Shown piece by piece: positions 26,588-37,376 of a stretch of DNA of 64,000 nt. Numbering within the stretch: position 1 is the stretch's first letter; every line of letters starts with the position of its first letter. Origin of the DNA: Undibacterium hunanense (GTDB taxonomy: Bacteria; Pseudomonadota; Gammaproteobacteria; Burkholderiales; Burkholderiaceae_D); assembly GCF_014284335.1 (NCBI RefSeq), contig NZ_JACOGF010000008.1, forward strand, positions 1 to 64,000, in the 5' to 3' direction. The translations under genes were made by a program, and so were the position numbers. Under the pieces are notes generated by a model. The model searched no databases. It had not been told where the DNA came from and worked only from the letters and a program-made list of their open reading frames with translations.

Positions 26588-28579
26588 ATGGCCACTAAAA
26601 AAAATACTTCTCCGTCCGACTATAGCGAATCATCCATCCGAGTACTCAAAGGCCTGGAACCGGTCAAACAAAGACCGGGGATGTATACCCGCACCGAAAA
26701 CCCGCTGCATATCATCCAGGAAGTCATCGACAATGCTTCAGACGAGGCATTGGGCGGACATTGTAAACACATTCTCGTCACCATCAATGCCGACAGCAGC
26801 ATCAGCGTTGAAGATGATGGCCGTGGTATCCCGGTCGGCCTGCACCCTGAAGAAGGCGTGCCCACGGTAGAAATCGTCTTTACCCGCCTGCATGCCGGTG
26901 GCAAGTTCGACAAGGGTTCTGGCGGTGCGTATGCATTCTCCGGTGGCTTGCATGGCGTTGGTGTGTCGGTCACCAATGCGCTGTCGAAGCGTCTGGAAAT
27001 CACGGTCTGGCGTGAGGCTGGCCTGCACCAGCTGACTTTTGCTGATGGTGATGTGATAGAGCCGCTGCGCAGCCAGCCACTGGCACGCGGCGATAAAAAG
27101 AGCGGTACCCGCGTCACCATCTGGCCGGATGCCAAGTATTTTGACAGCGCCAATATCCCACAGGGCGAATTGCAACGCCTGCTGCGTTCCAAGGCAGTAC
27201 TGCTGCCCGGCGTCAAGGTCACCCTGACCCATGCCAAAACCGGCGAAAGCCAGACCTGGCAATATGACCAGGGCTTGCGCGGCTATCTGACGGAAGCCCT
27301 GGCCCAGTCTTCGCATGGCGAACCTTTGATCCCGCTGTTTGAAGGTGAGCAGTTCGCCACCTCTGAAAGTGAGGGCTTTGCCGAAGGCGAAGGTGCATCG
27401 TGGGTAGTAGCCTGGACGGAAGAAGGCAATGTCGTGCGTGAATCCTACGTCAACCTCATCCCTACCCCGGCTGGCGGTACGCATGAATCCGGTTTGCGTG
27501 AAGGCTTGTTTGGCGCCGTCAAGAGCTTTGCCGAAATGCATTCGCTGCTGCCAAAAGGTGTGAAGCTGTTGCCGGAAGACGTGTTTGCCCGCGTGTCTTT
27601 TGTCTTGTCCGCCAAGGTACTGGACCCACAGTTCCAGGGCCAGATCAAGGAAAGGCTGAATTCACGCGATGCGGTGCGCCTGGTATCGTCATTCACCAAA
27701 CCACCGCTGGAACTGTGGCTGAATTCCCACGTTGAATACGGCAAGAAGCTGGCTGAACTGGTCATCAAACAAGCCCAGTCACGCCTGCGTTCAGCCCAGA
27801 AAGTCGAAAAGAAAAAATCTTCCGGCGTAGCCGTCTTGCCAGGCAAGCTGACGGATTGCGAATCCAGCGACCTTACCCGCAATGAACTGTTTCTGGTCGA
27901 AGGTGATTCTGCCGGTGGCTCTGCCAAGATGGGTCGTGATAAAGAATTCCAGGCTATCTTGCCACTGCGCGGCAAGGTATTGAATTCATGGGAATCTGAA
28001 CGTGACCGCCTGTTTGCCAACAATGAAATCCACGATATCTCGGTGGCCATTGGTGTTGATCCACATGGTCTCAATGAAATTGCCGACATGAGCAATCTGC
28101 GTTATGGCAAGATCTGCATCCTGTCAGATGCGGACGTGGACGGCTCGCACATCCAGGTTTTGTTGCTGACGCTGTTTTTCAAACATTTCCCGCAACTGAT
28201 CGCGCGCGGCCATATCTGCGTAGCACGTCCACCGCTGTTCCGTGTTGATGCACCTGCGCGTGGCAAAAAACCGGCGCAGAAAATCTATGCCCTGGATGCG
28301 GGCGAGTTGACTGCAATAGAAGATAAATTGCGCAAGGATGGTGTCAAGGATGGCGCATGGGCTATTTCCCGCTTCAAGGGCCTGGGCGAGATGAATGCCG
28401 GCCAATTATGGGAAACCACCATGAACCCAGACACACGCCGTCTGCTGCCAGTCTCGCTGGGTGAATTTGATCAGGCATTTTCTGAAGATCGTTTCAATAT
28501 GCTGATGGGCAAAGGTGAAGCCGCCGCCCGCCGTGCCTGGATGGAAGAGCATGGGAATACTGTTGAAGCCGATATCTAA
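26588..28579 (+). CDS. parE: DNA topoisomerase IV subunit B
   Basis: A 663-residue ATPase subunit of topoisomerase IV, which unlinks replicated chromosomes. The GHKL ATP site is seen in EVIDNASDEALGG, VEDDGRGIPVG and GGLHGVGVSVTNAL. The TOPRIM motifs are VEGDSAGGSAKMGRD and SDADVDGSHIQ. The length and the lack of the GyrB insertion favour ParE. parC follows after 57 bases in the same direction. Confidence 0.96.
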   Translation: MATKKNTSPSDYSESSIRVLKGLEPVKQRPGMYTRTENPLHIIQEVIDNASDEALGGHCKHILVTINADSSISVEDDGRGIPVGLHPEEGVPTVEIVFTRLHAGGKFDKGSGGAYAFSGGLHGVGVSVTNALSKRLEITVWREAGLHQLTFADGDVIEPLRSQPLARGDKKSGTRVTIWPDAKYFDSANIPQGELQRLLRSKAVLLPGVKVTLTHAKTGESQTWQYDQGLRGYLTEALAQSSHGEPLIPLFEGEQFATSESEGFAEGEGASWVVAWTEEGNVVRESYVNLIPTPAGGTHESGLREGLFGAVKSFAEMHSLLPKGVKLLPEDVFARVSFVLSAKVLDPQFQGQIKERLNSRDAVRLVSSFTKPPLELWLNSHVEYGKKLAELVIKQAQSRLRSAQKVEKKKSSGVAVLPGKLTDCESSDLTRNELFLVEGDSAGGSAKMGRDKEFQAILPLRGKVLNSWESERDRLFANNEIHDISVAIGVDPHGLNEIADMSNLRYGKICILSDADVDGSHIQVLLLTLFFKHFPQLIARGHICVARPPLFRVDAPARGKKPAQKIYALDAGELTAIEDKLRKDGVKDGAWAISRFKGLGEMNAGQLWETTMNPDTRRLLPVSLGEFDQAFSEDRFNMLMGKGEAAARRAWMEEHGNTVEADI

Positions 28580-28636
28580 TCAGCACCCTGCCGCGAACAG
28601 AATCGAACACTAGCATCAAAAATACGAAAAAGAATT

Positions 28637-30964
28637 ATGAGCGAACAAGCAAATTTATTTGATCAAGCCCCACCACCACCCAGCGATGGTGAAGCACTGA
28701 CCCTGGCGACTTTCGCCGAACGTGCCTATCTGGATTACGCCATCTCGGTCGTCAAGGGCCGCGCCCTGCCCGATGTCTGCGATGGCCAAAAGCCGGTACA
28801 GCGCCGCATTTTGTATGCGATGAATGAACTGGGCCTGAACTCTGCTGCCAAACCGCGTAAATCCGCCGCTGTGGTGGGTGATGTACTGGGTAAGCTGCAT
28901 CCGCATGGTGACCAGTCTGTGTATGACGCCCTGGTACGTATGGCGCAAGACTTTTCGCTGCGCTATCCGCTGATCGACGGCCAGGGCAATTTCGGCTCAC
29001 GCGACGGTGACGGTGCAGCGGCCATGCGATACACCGAAGCCCGCCTGACACCGATCTCGCGCTTGCTGATGGATGAAATCGACCAGGGTACGGTGGATTT
29101 CCAGCCCAACTATGACGGCACCACGGAAGAACCCAAACTACTGCCCAGCCGCCTGCCCTTTGTCTTGCTGAATGGCGCATCCGGCATTGCGGTTGGTATG
29201 GCAACAGAAATCCCTTCGCATAACCTGACTGAAGTAGCCAAGGCCGCCGTGGCCCTGATACGCAACCCGGCCATGAAACATGCCGAGCTGATGGAATATA
29301 TACCCGGCCCGGATTTCCCCGGTGGCGGACAAATCATCACGCCGCAGTCCACCATCAATGACATGTATGCCACTGGCCGTGGCAGCATGAAGGTGCGGGC
29401 GCGCTGGAAGATAGAAGAAATGGCACGTGGCCAATGGCAGGCCGTAGTGACAGAACTTCCACCAGGCACGTCTTCACAAAAAGTGCTGGAAGAAATCGAA
29501 GAACTGACCAATCCAAAAATCAAGCTGGGCAAGAAAGCCCTGTCACCGGAACAACAGGCACTGAAACAGGTCATCCTGTCTGTACTGGATACGGTACGCG
29601 ATGAATCAGGCAAGGATGCACCGGTACGCCTGGTACTGGAACCAAAATCCAAAAACCAGGACCAAACCGAGTTCATGCAAATGCTGCTGGCGCATACCTC
29701 GCTGGAAACATCGGCTTCGATCAACCTGGTGATGATAGGTGGCGATGGCCGCCCGCGTCAGAAAGGTTTGCTCGACATCATCACTGAATGGATATCTTTC
29801 CGCTTTACGACCGTCACCCGCCGTACCCAGTTCCGTCTGAAGAAGGTGGATGACCGCATCCATATTCTGGAAGGCCGTGAAGCGGTGCTGTTGAATATCG
29901 ACAAAGTCATACGCATCATCCGTGAATCTGATGAGCCCAAACCGGCGTTAATGCAGGCGTTCAAGTTATCTGATCGTCAGGCTGAGGATATTCTGGAAAT
30001 CCGCCTGCGCCAACTGGCCAGACTGGAAGCCATCAAGATACAACAGGAACTGGCGGAACTACGTAAAGAGAAAGCGAATTTGCACGACCTGCTGGACAAT
30101 CCATCCTCGATGAAGCGCATGATCATCAAGGAAATCGAAACCGATGCCAAGCAATATGGTGATGCCCGCCGCACCGTGATCGAAGAAGCCGCCAGGGCAT
30201 CGGTAGAACAAAAAGTGATCGATGAACCGGTGACTGTCGTCATCTCTGAAAAAGGCTGGGTACGTGCCCGTACCGGCCATGGCCATGACAATGCCCAGTT
30301 CACCTTCAAGGCTGGCGACAGCCTGTACGGCACGTTTGAATGCCGCACGGTAGACCAGATGCTGGTGTTTGGTTCCAATGGTCGTGTGTATTCCGTGCCT
30401 GTCGCTGCCCTGCCCGGTGCCCGTGGCGATGGTGTACCGGTCACTACGCTGATTGACCTGGCACCCGGCTCGAAGATACTGCATTACTTTGCCGGCAGTG
30501 CTGATATCAGCCTGCTGCTGTCCTCCAGCGCCGGCTATGGCTTCACCGCCAAACTGGGCGACATGGTGGGTCGTATGAAAGCCGGTAAAGCCTTCATGAC
30601 ACTGGAAGAAGGTGACCTGCCACTGCCACCGGCCATTGTCGCCGGTGACGCCAGCGCGATTGCCTGCCTGTCAGAAAAAGGCCGCCTGCTGGTATTTGGT
30701 CTGACAGAAATCAAACAACTGTCCAGCGGTGGTCGTGGCGTCATCCTGATGCAACTGGAAGACAAGGAAAGCCTGCTGGCCGCCCAGGCCATCAGCCAGC
30801 GCGGCGTACGCGTCATCGGCCTGGGCCGTGGTGGCAAACCACAGGAAGTCAGCCTCAGTGCCAGCGGCCTGGGCATCCACATCGGTACCCGTGCACGCAA
30901 GGGCAAGGCGCTGGAAGCCAGGATCAAGGCCAGCGGCCTGCAAAGGATAGCAGCGAAGGAGTAA
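28637..30964 (+). CDS. parC: DNA topoisomerase IV subunit A
   Basis: A 775-residue DNA cleavage subunit. The catalytic Tyr132 lies in [13 protein letters not shown]. The quinolone-contact region reads [15 protein letters not shown], so the position of E. coli Ser80 is Gln93 and that of Glu84 is Asp97. The C-terminal beta-propeller is shorter than in GyrA and lacks a GyrA-box, supporting ParC. Co-transcribed with parE; the hairpin at 31048-31080 lies downstream. Confidence 0.96.
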   Translation: MSEQANLFDQAPPPPSDGEALTLATFAERAYLDYAISVVKGRALPDVCDGQKPVQRRILYAMNELGLNSAAKPRKSAAVVGDVLGKLHPHGDQSVYDALVRMAQDFSLRYPLIDGQGNFGSRDGDGAAAMRYTEARLTPISRLLMDEIDQGTVDFQPNYDGTTEEPKLLPSRLPFVLLNGASGIAVGMATEIPSHNLTEVAKAAVALIRNPAMKHAELMEYIPGPDFPGGGQIITPQSTINDMYATGRGSMKVRARWKIEEMARGQWQAVVTELPPGTSSQKVLEEIEELTNPKIKLGKKALSPEQQALKQVILSVLDTVRDESGKDAPVRLVLEPKSKNQDQTEFMQMLLAHTSLETSASINLVMIGGDGRPRQKGLLDIITEWISFRFTTVTRRTQFRLKKVDDRIHILEGREAVLLNIDKVIRIIRESDEPKPALMQAFKLSDRQAEDILEIRLRQLARLEAIKIQQELAELRKEKANLHDLLDNPSSMKRMIIKEIETDAKQYGDARRTVIEEAARASVEQKVIDEPVTVVISEKGWVRARTGHGHDNAQFTFKAGDSLYGTFECRTVDQMLVFGSNGRVYSVPVAALPGARGDGVPVTTLIDLAPGSKILHYFAGSADISLLLSSSAGYGFTAKLGDMVGRMKAGKAFMTLEEGDLPLPPAIVAGDASAIACLSEKGRLLVFGLTEIKQLSSGGRGVILMQLEDKESLLAAQAISQRGVRVIGLGRGGKPQEVSLSASGLGIHIGTRARKGKALEARIKASGLQRIAAKE

Positions 30965-31010
30965 TCCCAGCAGCAATCAGAATGATACAGGATCATTCCG
31001 CTCATTCCAT

Positions 31011-31041
31011 CTTGTTGCGCTCTTGTTGCGCTCTTGTTGCG
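31011..31041 (+). repeat. 11-bp tandem repeat x3 after parC
   Basis: CTTGTTGCGCT occurs twice, then CTTGTTGCG, in direct tandem in the parC 3' region. Confidence 0.85.
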
Positions 31042-31047
31042 TTATAG

Positions 31048-31080
31048 ACTTCATTCAGGGAACGGTCCCCTGAATGAAGT
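31048..31080. terminator. Hairpin downstream of parC
   Basis: Arms ACTTCATTCAGGG and CCCTGAATGAAGT form a 13-bp perfect stem, followed by TTTCATCC. It has no strong T-run, so it may be a terminator or a protective 3' hairpin. Confidence 0.6.
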
Positions 31081-31193
31081 TTCATCCCCCACTGTATTGC
31101 ATTATGATTTACAAACAGAGCACCTGTTCGTACACTAAATCGCATACAGGATACTGACACCGCGCGAGTCGATGAGTGAAAGGGATGACGTCA

Positions 31194-34100
31194 ATGACTG
31201 ATCAAGCCAGGCCCCTGGCAGGACACCAAGGGCACACACTGCATCAGCATTTTTACCAGCATTCAGCCCAGGCACACCTGGCTATTGCAGCAGACGGTAC
31301 AGTCATGCAGACCAATCTGGCTGCAGGAGCACTGTTTGGCATTGCCTCCCGGGCTTTGTTGCAGCAAAACCTTTATCCTTATTTCTTTGACGCAGACGCT
31401 GTCACCTTCGACCAGGTGTGCCGACAGATCATGCTTACCGGCAACACGCAACAATGTGAGTTGCGCGTCATGAGAGCAGACCGCTATCCGCTCTTGCTGC
31501 AATTCAGTTGTGAAAGACTGGATAACGAAGACAGTACACAATGGATCAGCATCTGTTTATCGGACATCAGCAAACGACAAAATCCCGGAATGACCTTGCC
31601 CGAAGGAGAGCAACTGAGCCGGCTCATTGCCAATAATATTCCTGGCATGCTGGGGTATTGGACCAACGATTTACATTGCACCTTTGCCAATCAGTCCTAT
31701 CTGAGCTGGTTTGGCCGCAGCATAGATCAAATGCGCAACGTCAGCATGCGAGACCTGTTTGGTCCGGAGCTGTTTCAAAAGAACATTGCCTATGTAAATG
31801 GCGTTTTAAACGGCATGGACCAGGAATTTGAACGTTCATTAATCAAAGCCAATGGCGACATTGGTCACCTGTGGACGCAATATATTGCGCACAAGGTAGA
31901 TGGTGTGGTGCTTGGTTTCTTTGCCCTGGCGACGGATGTCACTGTGTTGAAGCGCACCCAGACCGCATTACTGGAAAGCGAAAAGCATTACCGCACACTG
32001 GCAGAAGACATGCCCCTGTTTGTGAGCACTTTCTTGCCTGATGGCACCCTGACCTATGTGAACAAGTTATTGGTCAATTCCATGGCATCTACGCGGGCGA
32101 AGCTGCTTGGCAAGAATTTCTTTGATTTCTTGCTACCGGACAACGGAACAACCGTAAAGACACAGTTGGCAGCACTCACGCATACACAGCCATTTGCCAC
32201 CCATGAACACTGCTATCCCGCGTCGAATGGCGACCATATCTACCATCGCTGGACAAGCCAGGCATTCTTTAATACGCATAATGAACTGATTTCTTTCCAG
32301 GCTGTGGGCGAGGACATCAGTGCCTATAAAAAGGCGGAGAAACAATTGCGCGTCAGCGCCAACGCCCTGAAAGCGATTTCGCAAGGCGTTATCATCACCG
32401 ATAGCAACAGCATTATCCGCTCTGTGAATTCTGCATTTTTAACGATCAGCGGCTATACAGAAGCAGAAGTAATCGGGCAATCCTGCAAATTCCTGCAAGG
32501 ACCAGAAACAGATCAGAAGACCAGGTCAGCGATTCGCTTCGCCATCGACAACCAAACCGCCTTCACCGGTGAAATCCTGAATTTCCGGAAAAATGGAGAG
32601 GCATTCTGGAATGAGCTGAGTATTTCACCGGTACACGACAGATCGGATGACACGGCTGATTTTATCGGCGTTGTGCGCGACATCAGCATACGCAAGCAGA
32701 CCGAAGCAGCCCTGCTGGACAGTGAAGCAAAAAACAGCGCCTTGTTACAGGCAATACCCGATCTGATTTTTATCATCGGGCATGACGGCACTTACCTCGA
32801 TTTTCATGCTCCCGGGCCAGAGCTCATGTTCGACAGGCCCGCAAACTTTCTGCATCAAAAATTACCGGATGTCTTGCCGGCCCATATCGCCAACGATTTC
32901 ATGCGCGCCATCAACACCGCGCTCAGCAGCGGCACAGTACAGGAGATCCAATACAGCTTGCCCGGTACCAGCGGAAAAGAGTTGATCCACGAAGCGAGGA
33001 TAGCGCCCAGTAACCCGGATACCGTAATTGCCATCATTCGTGACATCACGGACATAGAACGTGAACGCCGCCAGCATGAATTACAATTGAACCAGCGCTT
33101 GCAGGTCAGCGAAAATGATTTGCGCGACATACAGCAAAGCCTGACACTGGCAAGTGATGCGGCGAACCTGGGAGTCTGGATACGCGACCTGAAGCGGGAT
33201 GAAATATGGGCATCACCACAATGGCGTGCCATCTTTGGTTTTCAGCCGGACCAGTCTCTGGGTATCGGCGATGTACTACAACGCATACATCCTGCTGACC
33301 TGAATTCAATGCAGCAACTGACGCGCAACTTTCATCTGCACAAGCAGTCACGCTACCAGGCCGAATTTCGTATCAGGCTGGAAAATGACAAAATCCGCTG
33401 GATTTCTGCAATCTGGCAAGTGGAATTTGACGACAAACAAAATGCAAAATTCAGTCGCGGCGTGGTGCTCGATATTACCTCGCGCAAGCAGGCCGAACTA
33501 GAACTTGAACAGAAACGGGTCGAAGTCACGCACTTGTCGCGCGTCGCCACACTGGGTGAATTATCAGGTGCACTGGCGCATGAATTGAATCAGCCACTGA
33601 CCGCCATACTGAGCAATGCCCAGGCAGCGCAGCGTTTCCTGATGCGTGATGATGTTGATCTGAATGAACTGCGCGAAATTTTGAAAGATATCATCGATGA
33701 AGACAAACGCGCCGGAGAAATCATTCATCGCCTGCGCCAGTTGTTCAACAAAAATGAAACCCAGACTCAGGCGGTAGACATCAATGCCCTGGCAGTGGAT
33801 GTCAGCCGCCTGTTACGCAACGACATGATCAACCGTGGCGTCAATCTGATCACCGAATTCAATTGCATGCTGCCACAAGTTGTTGCAGACCCTGTGCAAT
33901 TACAGCAGGTGCTCATCAACCTGATCATCAATGCCTGTGATGCCATGTCAGATCTTGATGTCCGGGACAAGACCATCATCGTCCGCACCACAGACCGTAA
34001 AGACGGGTATGTCGCTCTCAGTGTCATTGATCAGGGGCCAGGCATCGCAGACACAAGCATACTTTCCGTGTTTGACGCCTTTTATACCACCAAAGAAAAA

Positions 34101-34238
34101 GGCATGGGCCTGGGTTTATCCATTTGCAAGAATATTATAGAAAGCAACCACGGCCATATATGGTGCGAAAATAACGCTACCGCAGGTGCCAGTTTCCATT
34201 TCCGTTTGCTGGCCAGTGACCGTCAGGATACGCCATGA
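31194..34238 (+). CDS. Multi-PAS sensor histidine kinase with LOV-like domain
   Basis: About 1014 residues from ATG 31194 (AAAGGGA 8 bases upstream); GTG 31176 and ATG 31185 are alternatives. No membrane segment is evident. It has about six PAS domains. The fourth (about residues 390-505) carries GQSCKFLQGPETDQ with Cys431 and NFRKNGEAFWNELS, strongly like a blue-light LOV domain, though the usual GVQ(L)D Gln is GVVRD here. A PAS_3-type sixth domain, HisKA with His796 (GALAHELNQPL) and HATPase (NLIINACDAM, GMGLGLSICKNI) follow. It overlaps the FixJ-type regulator by ATGA. Confidence 0.9.
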   Translation: MTDQARPLAGHQGHTLHQHFYQHSAQAHLAIAADGTVMQTNLAAGALFGIASRALLQQNLYPYFFDADAVTFDQVCRQIMLTGNTQQCELRVMRADRYPLLLQFSCERLDNEDSTQWISICLSDISKRQNPGMTLPEGEQLSRLIANNIPGMLGYWTNDLHCTFANQSYLSWFGRSIDQMRNVSMRDLFGPELFQKNIAYVNGVLNGMDQEFERSLIKANGDIGHLWTQYIAHKVDGVVLGFFALATDVTVLKRTQTALLESEKHYRTLAEDMPLFVSTFLPDGTLTYVNKLLVNSMASTRAKLLGKNFFDFLLPDNGTTVKTQLAALTHTQPFATHEHCYPASNGDHIYHRWTSQAFFNTHNELISFQAVGEDISAYKKAEKQLRVSANALKAISQGVIITDSNSIIRSVNSAFLTISGYTEAEVIGQSCKFLQGPETDQKTRSAIRFAIDNQTAFTGEILNFRKNGEAFWNELSISPVHDRSDDTADFIGVVRDISIRKQTEAALLDSEAKNSALLQAIPDLIFIIGHDGTYLDFHAPGPELMFDRPANFLHQKLPDVLPAHIANDFMRAINTALSSGTVQEIQYSLPGTSGKELIHEARIAPSNPDTVIAIIRDITDIERERRQHELQLNQRLQVSENDLRDIQQSLTLASDAANLGVWIRDLKRDEIWASPQWRAIFGFQPDQSLGIGDVLQRIHPADLNSMQQLTRNFHLHKQSRYQAEFRIRLENDKIRWISAIWQVEFDDKQNAKFSRGVVLDITSRKQAELELEQKRVEVTHLSRVATLGELSGALAHELNQPLTAILSNAQAAQRFLMRDDVDLNELREILKDIIDEDKRAGEIIHRLRQLFNKNETQTQAVDINALAVDVSRLLRNDMINRGVNLITEFNCMLPQVVADPVQLQQVLINLIINACDAMSDLDVRDKTIIVRTTDRKDGYVALSVIDQGPGIADTSILSVFDAFYTTKEKGMGLGLSICKNIIESNHGHIWCENNATAGASFHFRLLASDRQDTP

Positions 34239-34855
34239 CTACCAAGCCCCGTGTTTTTCTGGTTGACGACCAGGATGCCATATTAAAAGCCTTATCCCGT
34301 CTGCTGATATCGGCAGAACTGGATGTCACCAGCTTTCACTCGGCGCAAGACTTTCTCGACAGCGGCAATACCAACGCACCAGGCTGTCTGGTGCTTGACC
34401 TTGCCATGCCCGGCATGACCGGCATGAACCTGCAACAGCAGTTGGTCAGTATGTCGAGTGATCTGCCAATCATCTTCCTGACAGGCAATGGCAGCATCGA
34501 TAGCAGCGTACAGGCCATGAAAATGGGGGCGCAAGACTTTCTGACCAAGCCCGTTGACAGTGACAAGTTGCTGGCCGCCATCCAGACAGCTTTTGCCAGC
34601 AACCAGCAGGCACGTCAGGTACGTGCCGAACGCGATGATGTTTCTCTCCGCATCGCCTCTCTGACACCACGCGAACACGAAGTTTTGCTATTGATTTCTG
34701 AAGGCAAACTCAACAAGCAGGTGGCTGACCACATGGGTATTGCAGAAAAAACCATTAAAGTCCATCGCGCCAGAGTCATGAGTAAAATGGGTGCAAAATC
34801 ACTTGCTGCCCTCATTCACCAGATGGAAAAACTGAAAAAATCAACGCTCAGCTAA
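34235..34855 (+). CDS. FixJ-family response regulator
   Basis: A 206-residue regulator. The receiver has VDDQDAILKAL and phospho-Asp in CLVLDLAMPGMTGM, with Thr/Lys in FLTG and FLTKPV. The LuxR-type DNA-binding domain has LTPREHEVLLLI and KQVADHMGIAEKTIKVHRARVM. The overlap with the PAS/LOV-like kinase makes it the probable cognate output; regulated genes are unknown. Confidence 0.95.
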   Translation: MTTKPRVFLVDDQDAILKALSRLLISAELDVTSFHSAQDFLDSGNTNAPGCLVLDLAMPGMTGMNLQQQLVSMSSDLPIIFLTGNGSIDSSVQAMKMGAQDFLTKPVDSDKLLAAIQTAFASNQQARQVRAERDDVSLRIASLTPREHEVLLLISEGKLNKQVADHMGIAEKTIKVHRARVMSKMGAKSLAALIHQMEKLKKSTLS

Positions 34856-35054
34856 GGTAACAAAATACTAAAATACCAGGCAGGAACTGCCGTACCGCAT
34901 TACCGCATGAGCAGGACAATACCTCTCCAATAAATCCCCATTCTGTGCCAACCAGCACTCTTCACCGCCACTTCCGGGCTGCGGCATGTTTGTTGCCGCC
35001 CAACGATATACGACCAAGGTCCAATACCACTGAAAACGGTCAGGTCATATCATC

Positions 35055-35450
35055 ATGCCCATGAGCAACAATACGACATGGATAGCAGTCATTGATGATG
35101 AAGAAAGCATTCGTCGTGCCTTGCTGCGCCTGTTCCGGTCAGTCGGGCTGGATGCGCAAGCGTTTGAAACAGGAAAAGCTTTTTTATCAAGCTTGCAAGA
35201 TCGCCAGCCTTGCTGTGTCGTACTGGATTTACATATGCCCGAGATGTCAGGTTTTGCCGTCCTTGATGAACTTCAAGCTATTGCGCCAGATATCCCCGTC
35301 ATTATTCTGACAGCACATCAGATTACGGCTGCCCACGTGAACAACAGCTTGTCTTCCGCCGTCGCGATATTGCAAAAACCAGTCAATGACCAGGCATTGT
35401 TACAGACGATTGCAGGTGCAGTAAGAACGCTTCATTTTGATCAAGCCTGA
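35055..35450 (+). CDS. Stand-alone receiver (CheY/FixJ-receiver-like)
   Basis: A 131-residue single receiver domain: IDDEESIRRALLRLF, phospho-Asp in CVVLDLHMPEMSGF, Thr in IILTAHQI and Lys in ILQKPVND. It has no output domain. It lies 199 bases after the FixJ-like regulator and 112 bases before a chemoreceptor, so it may be a phosphate sink or connector for the same kinase. ATG 35055 or 35061 may be used. Confidence 0.9.
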   Translation: MPMSNNTTWIAVIDDEESIRRALLRLFRSVGLDAQAFETGKAFLSSLQDRQPCCVVLDLHMPEMSGFAVLDELQAIAPDIPVIILTAHQITAAHVNNSLSSAVAILQKPVNDQALLQTIAGAVRTLHFDQA

Positions 35451-35562
35451 ACTCAATTTTAAAAAACAGCATTCGATCATCTTTGTATTCCAGCAGTAAT
35501 AGAAACAATAGCAGCACATATCAGGCAACAACATTTTGCAAACAAAAACTTCGAAAGCATTT

Positions 35563-37281
35563 ATGAAACTCGCAAATTTACGCATAGGCACACGACTTGG
35601 CGCAGGCTTTGCCCTTGTACTGATATTGCTTCTGGGTGTCGCGTATCTTGGAATACACGGAATGAACCGTTCCAATGAAGCTTTGCACCATGTAGTGGCT
35701 GTCAATGTAAAGAAAATAGAAGTGCTTGAAGACATGTCGAAATCTGTACATATCGTCTCGCGTGTCATCCGCACGATTGCCCTGCTTTCAGACGAAGCCA
35801 GGGCAAACACCGAACACAAGAAAATTGATGATGCACGGGCACGCTATAACACCGCACTTGCTGCACTGGAAAAAATGCCACTTGATGAAGCCGGAAAAGC
35901 TTTTATCACAAAAATCAAGGAAGACCAGATTGCAGCCAGAACACTGAATGACAAGTTTGCCGACATGGCCAAGACAAACAGAGATGAAGCCACGCTATTT
36001 TTGTTGAAGGAAGCAGGGCCTGTGAATACCAAATGGCAAGATGCGATTCAGGAATTTATTGATCTCCAGGAAAAGAAAAATCAAAGCGACGAACAAGCAG
36101 CCGCTGCCGCTTATCAGTCCGCATTCAGCATGATGATCATCATCACCGGCATCGCTTTTGTTGCAGGTGCCGGCATTGCCTGGTTCAGTACACACACCAT
36201 CACGGCACCGATTGCTATTGCCGTGAATGTGGCAAAGACCGTCGCCAAAGGAGACTTGACCAGCGATATCCAGGTGACGTCGACGGATGAGACAGGTCAG
36301 CTCATGCAGGCGCTGAAGGACATGAACGACAACCTTGTCAATATTGTTGGCAAGGTGCGTAGCGGTACCGATACGATCACAACAGCCACTGGCGAAATTG
36401 CATCCGGCAATCTGGATCTTTCATCAAGGACAGAACAACAGGCCGGCTCTCTGGAAGAAACCGCATCTTCCATGGAGGAATTGACATCCACAGTCAAACA
36501 CAATGCAGCCAATGCCCGGGAAGCCAATCAACTGGCCATTTCAGCATCTGAAGTCGCCGTCAAAGGTGGTGCAGTCGTCACAGAAGTAGTCAACACGATG
36601 GGGTCCATCAACGCCTCATCGAAAAAGATCGTCGATATTATCAGTGTGATTGACGGCATTGCCTTCCAGACCAATATCCTCGCATTAAATGCCGCTGTCG
36701 AAGCGGCACGCGCAGGCGAACAGGGCCGGGGCTTTGCCGTGGTAGCCAGTGAAGTACGCACACTGGCACAGCGCTCAGCCGCAGCAGCCAAGGAAATCAA
36801 AACCTTGATCAATGATTCTGTCGAACAGGTTGACATCGGTTCCCGCCTGGTCAATCAGGCCGGTTCAACCATGGAATCTGTCGTATCCAGCATCAAAAAC
36901 GTCACCGATATCATGGGTGAAATCACGCTCGCAAGTCAGGAGCAAACCTCCGGTATAGAGCAGGTCAACCAGGCAGTGACACAAATGGATGAGACGACAC
37001 AGCAGAATGCAGCGCTGGTGGAACAAGCCGCCGCTGCCGCAGCCTCACTGGAAGAACAGGCACATATCCTGGCAGAGGTTGTCAGTGTCTTCAAAATGCC
37101 GGGCAGTCAGGAAACATCATTCGCGACTCCGGAAGTCCATCGCCATAAGGCCGCCGTCTCAACTGCAAGAAAGCATGTTAACCACAACAACCAGACGAAA
37201 CACCTGCCCAATAATGTGCGCTCTTTCAAACAGGCTTCATCAAGCCATAGCGACACGGCCGGTGAATGGAATGAATTTTAA
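35563..37281 (+). CDS. Methyl-accepting chemotaxis protein
   Basis: A 572-residue chemoreceptor. TM1 lies near residues 12-32, then a periplasmic four-helix-bundle (4HB) ligand domain, TM2 near residues 192-212 (MMIIITGIAFVAGAGIAWF), HAMP, and a cytoplasmic signalling hairpin with IAFQTNILALNAAVEAARAG. It ends in EWNEF, an xWxxF pentapeptide of the type that tethers CheR/CheB on high-abundance receptors. The ligand is unknown. ATG 35563 is preferred over the in-frame TTG at 35536. Confidence 0.95.
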   Translation: MKLANLRIGTRLGAGFALVLILLLGVAYLGIHGMNRSNEALHHVVAVNVKKIEVLEDMSKSVHIVSRVIRTIALLSDEARANTEHKKIDDARARYNTALAALEKMPLDEAGKAFITKIKEDQIAARTLNDKFADMAKTNRDEATLFLLKEAGPVNTKWQDAIQEFIDLQEKKNQSDEQAAAAAYQSAFSMMIIITGIAFVAGAGIAWFSTHTITAPIAIAVNVAKTVAKGDLTSDIQVTSTDETGQLMQALKDMNDNLVNIVGKVRSGTDTITTATGEIASGNLDLSSRTEQQAGSLEETASSMEELTSTVKHNAANAREANQLAISASEVAVKGGAVVTEVVNTMGSINASSKKIVDIISVIDGIAFQTNILALNAAVEAARAGEQGRGFAVVASEVRTLAQRSAAAAKEIKTLINDSVEQVDIGSRLVNQAGSTMESVVSSIKNVTDIMGEITLASQEQTSGIEQVNQAVTQMDETTQQNAALVEQAAAAAASLEEQAHILAEVVSVFKMPGSQETSFATPEVHRHKAAVSTARKHVNHNNQTKHLPNNVRSFKQASSSHSDTAGEWNEF

Positions 37282-37376
37282 CATTATTACTTATTTGATA
37301 ATGTATTTTCATAAATATTTATTAATATCATAAAGTCTTGCCCCCGATTGATCCATTTTTTAAAAAAGAGAGAAAA

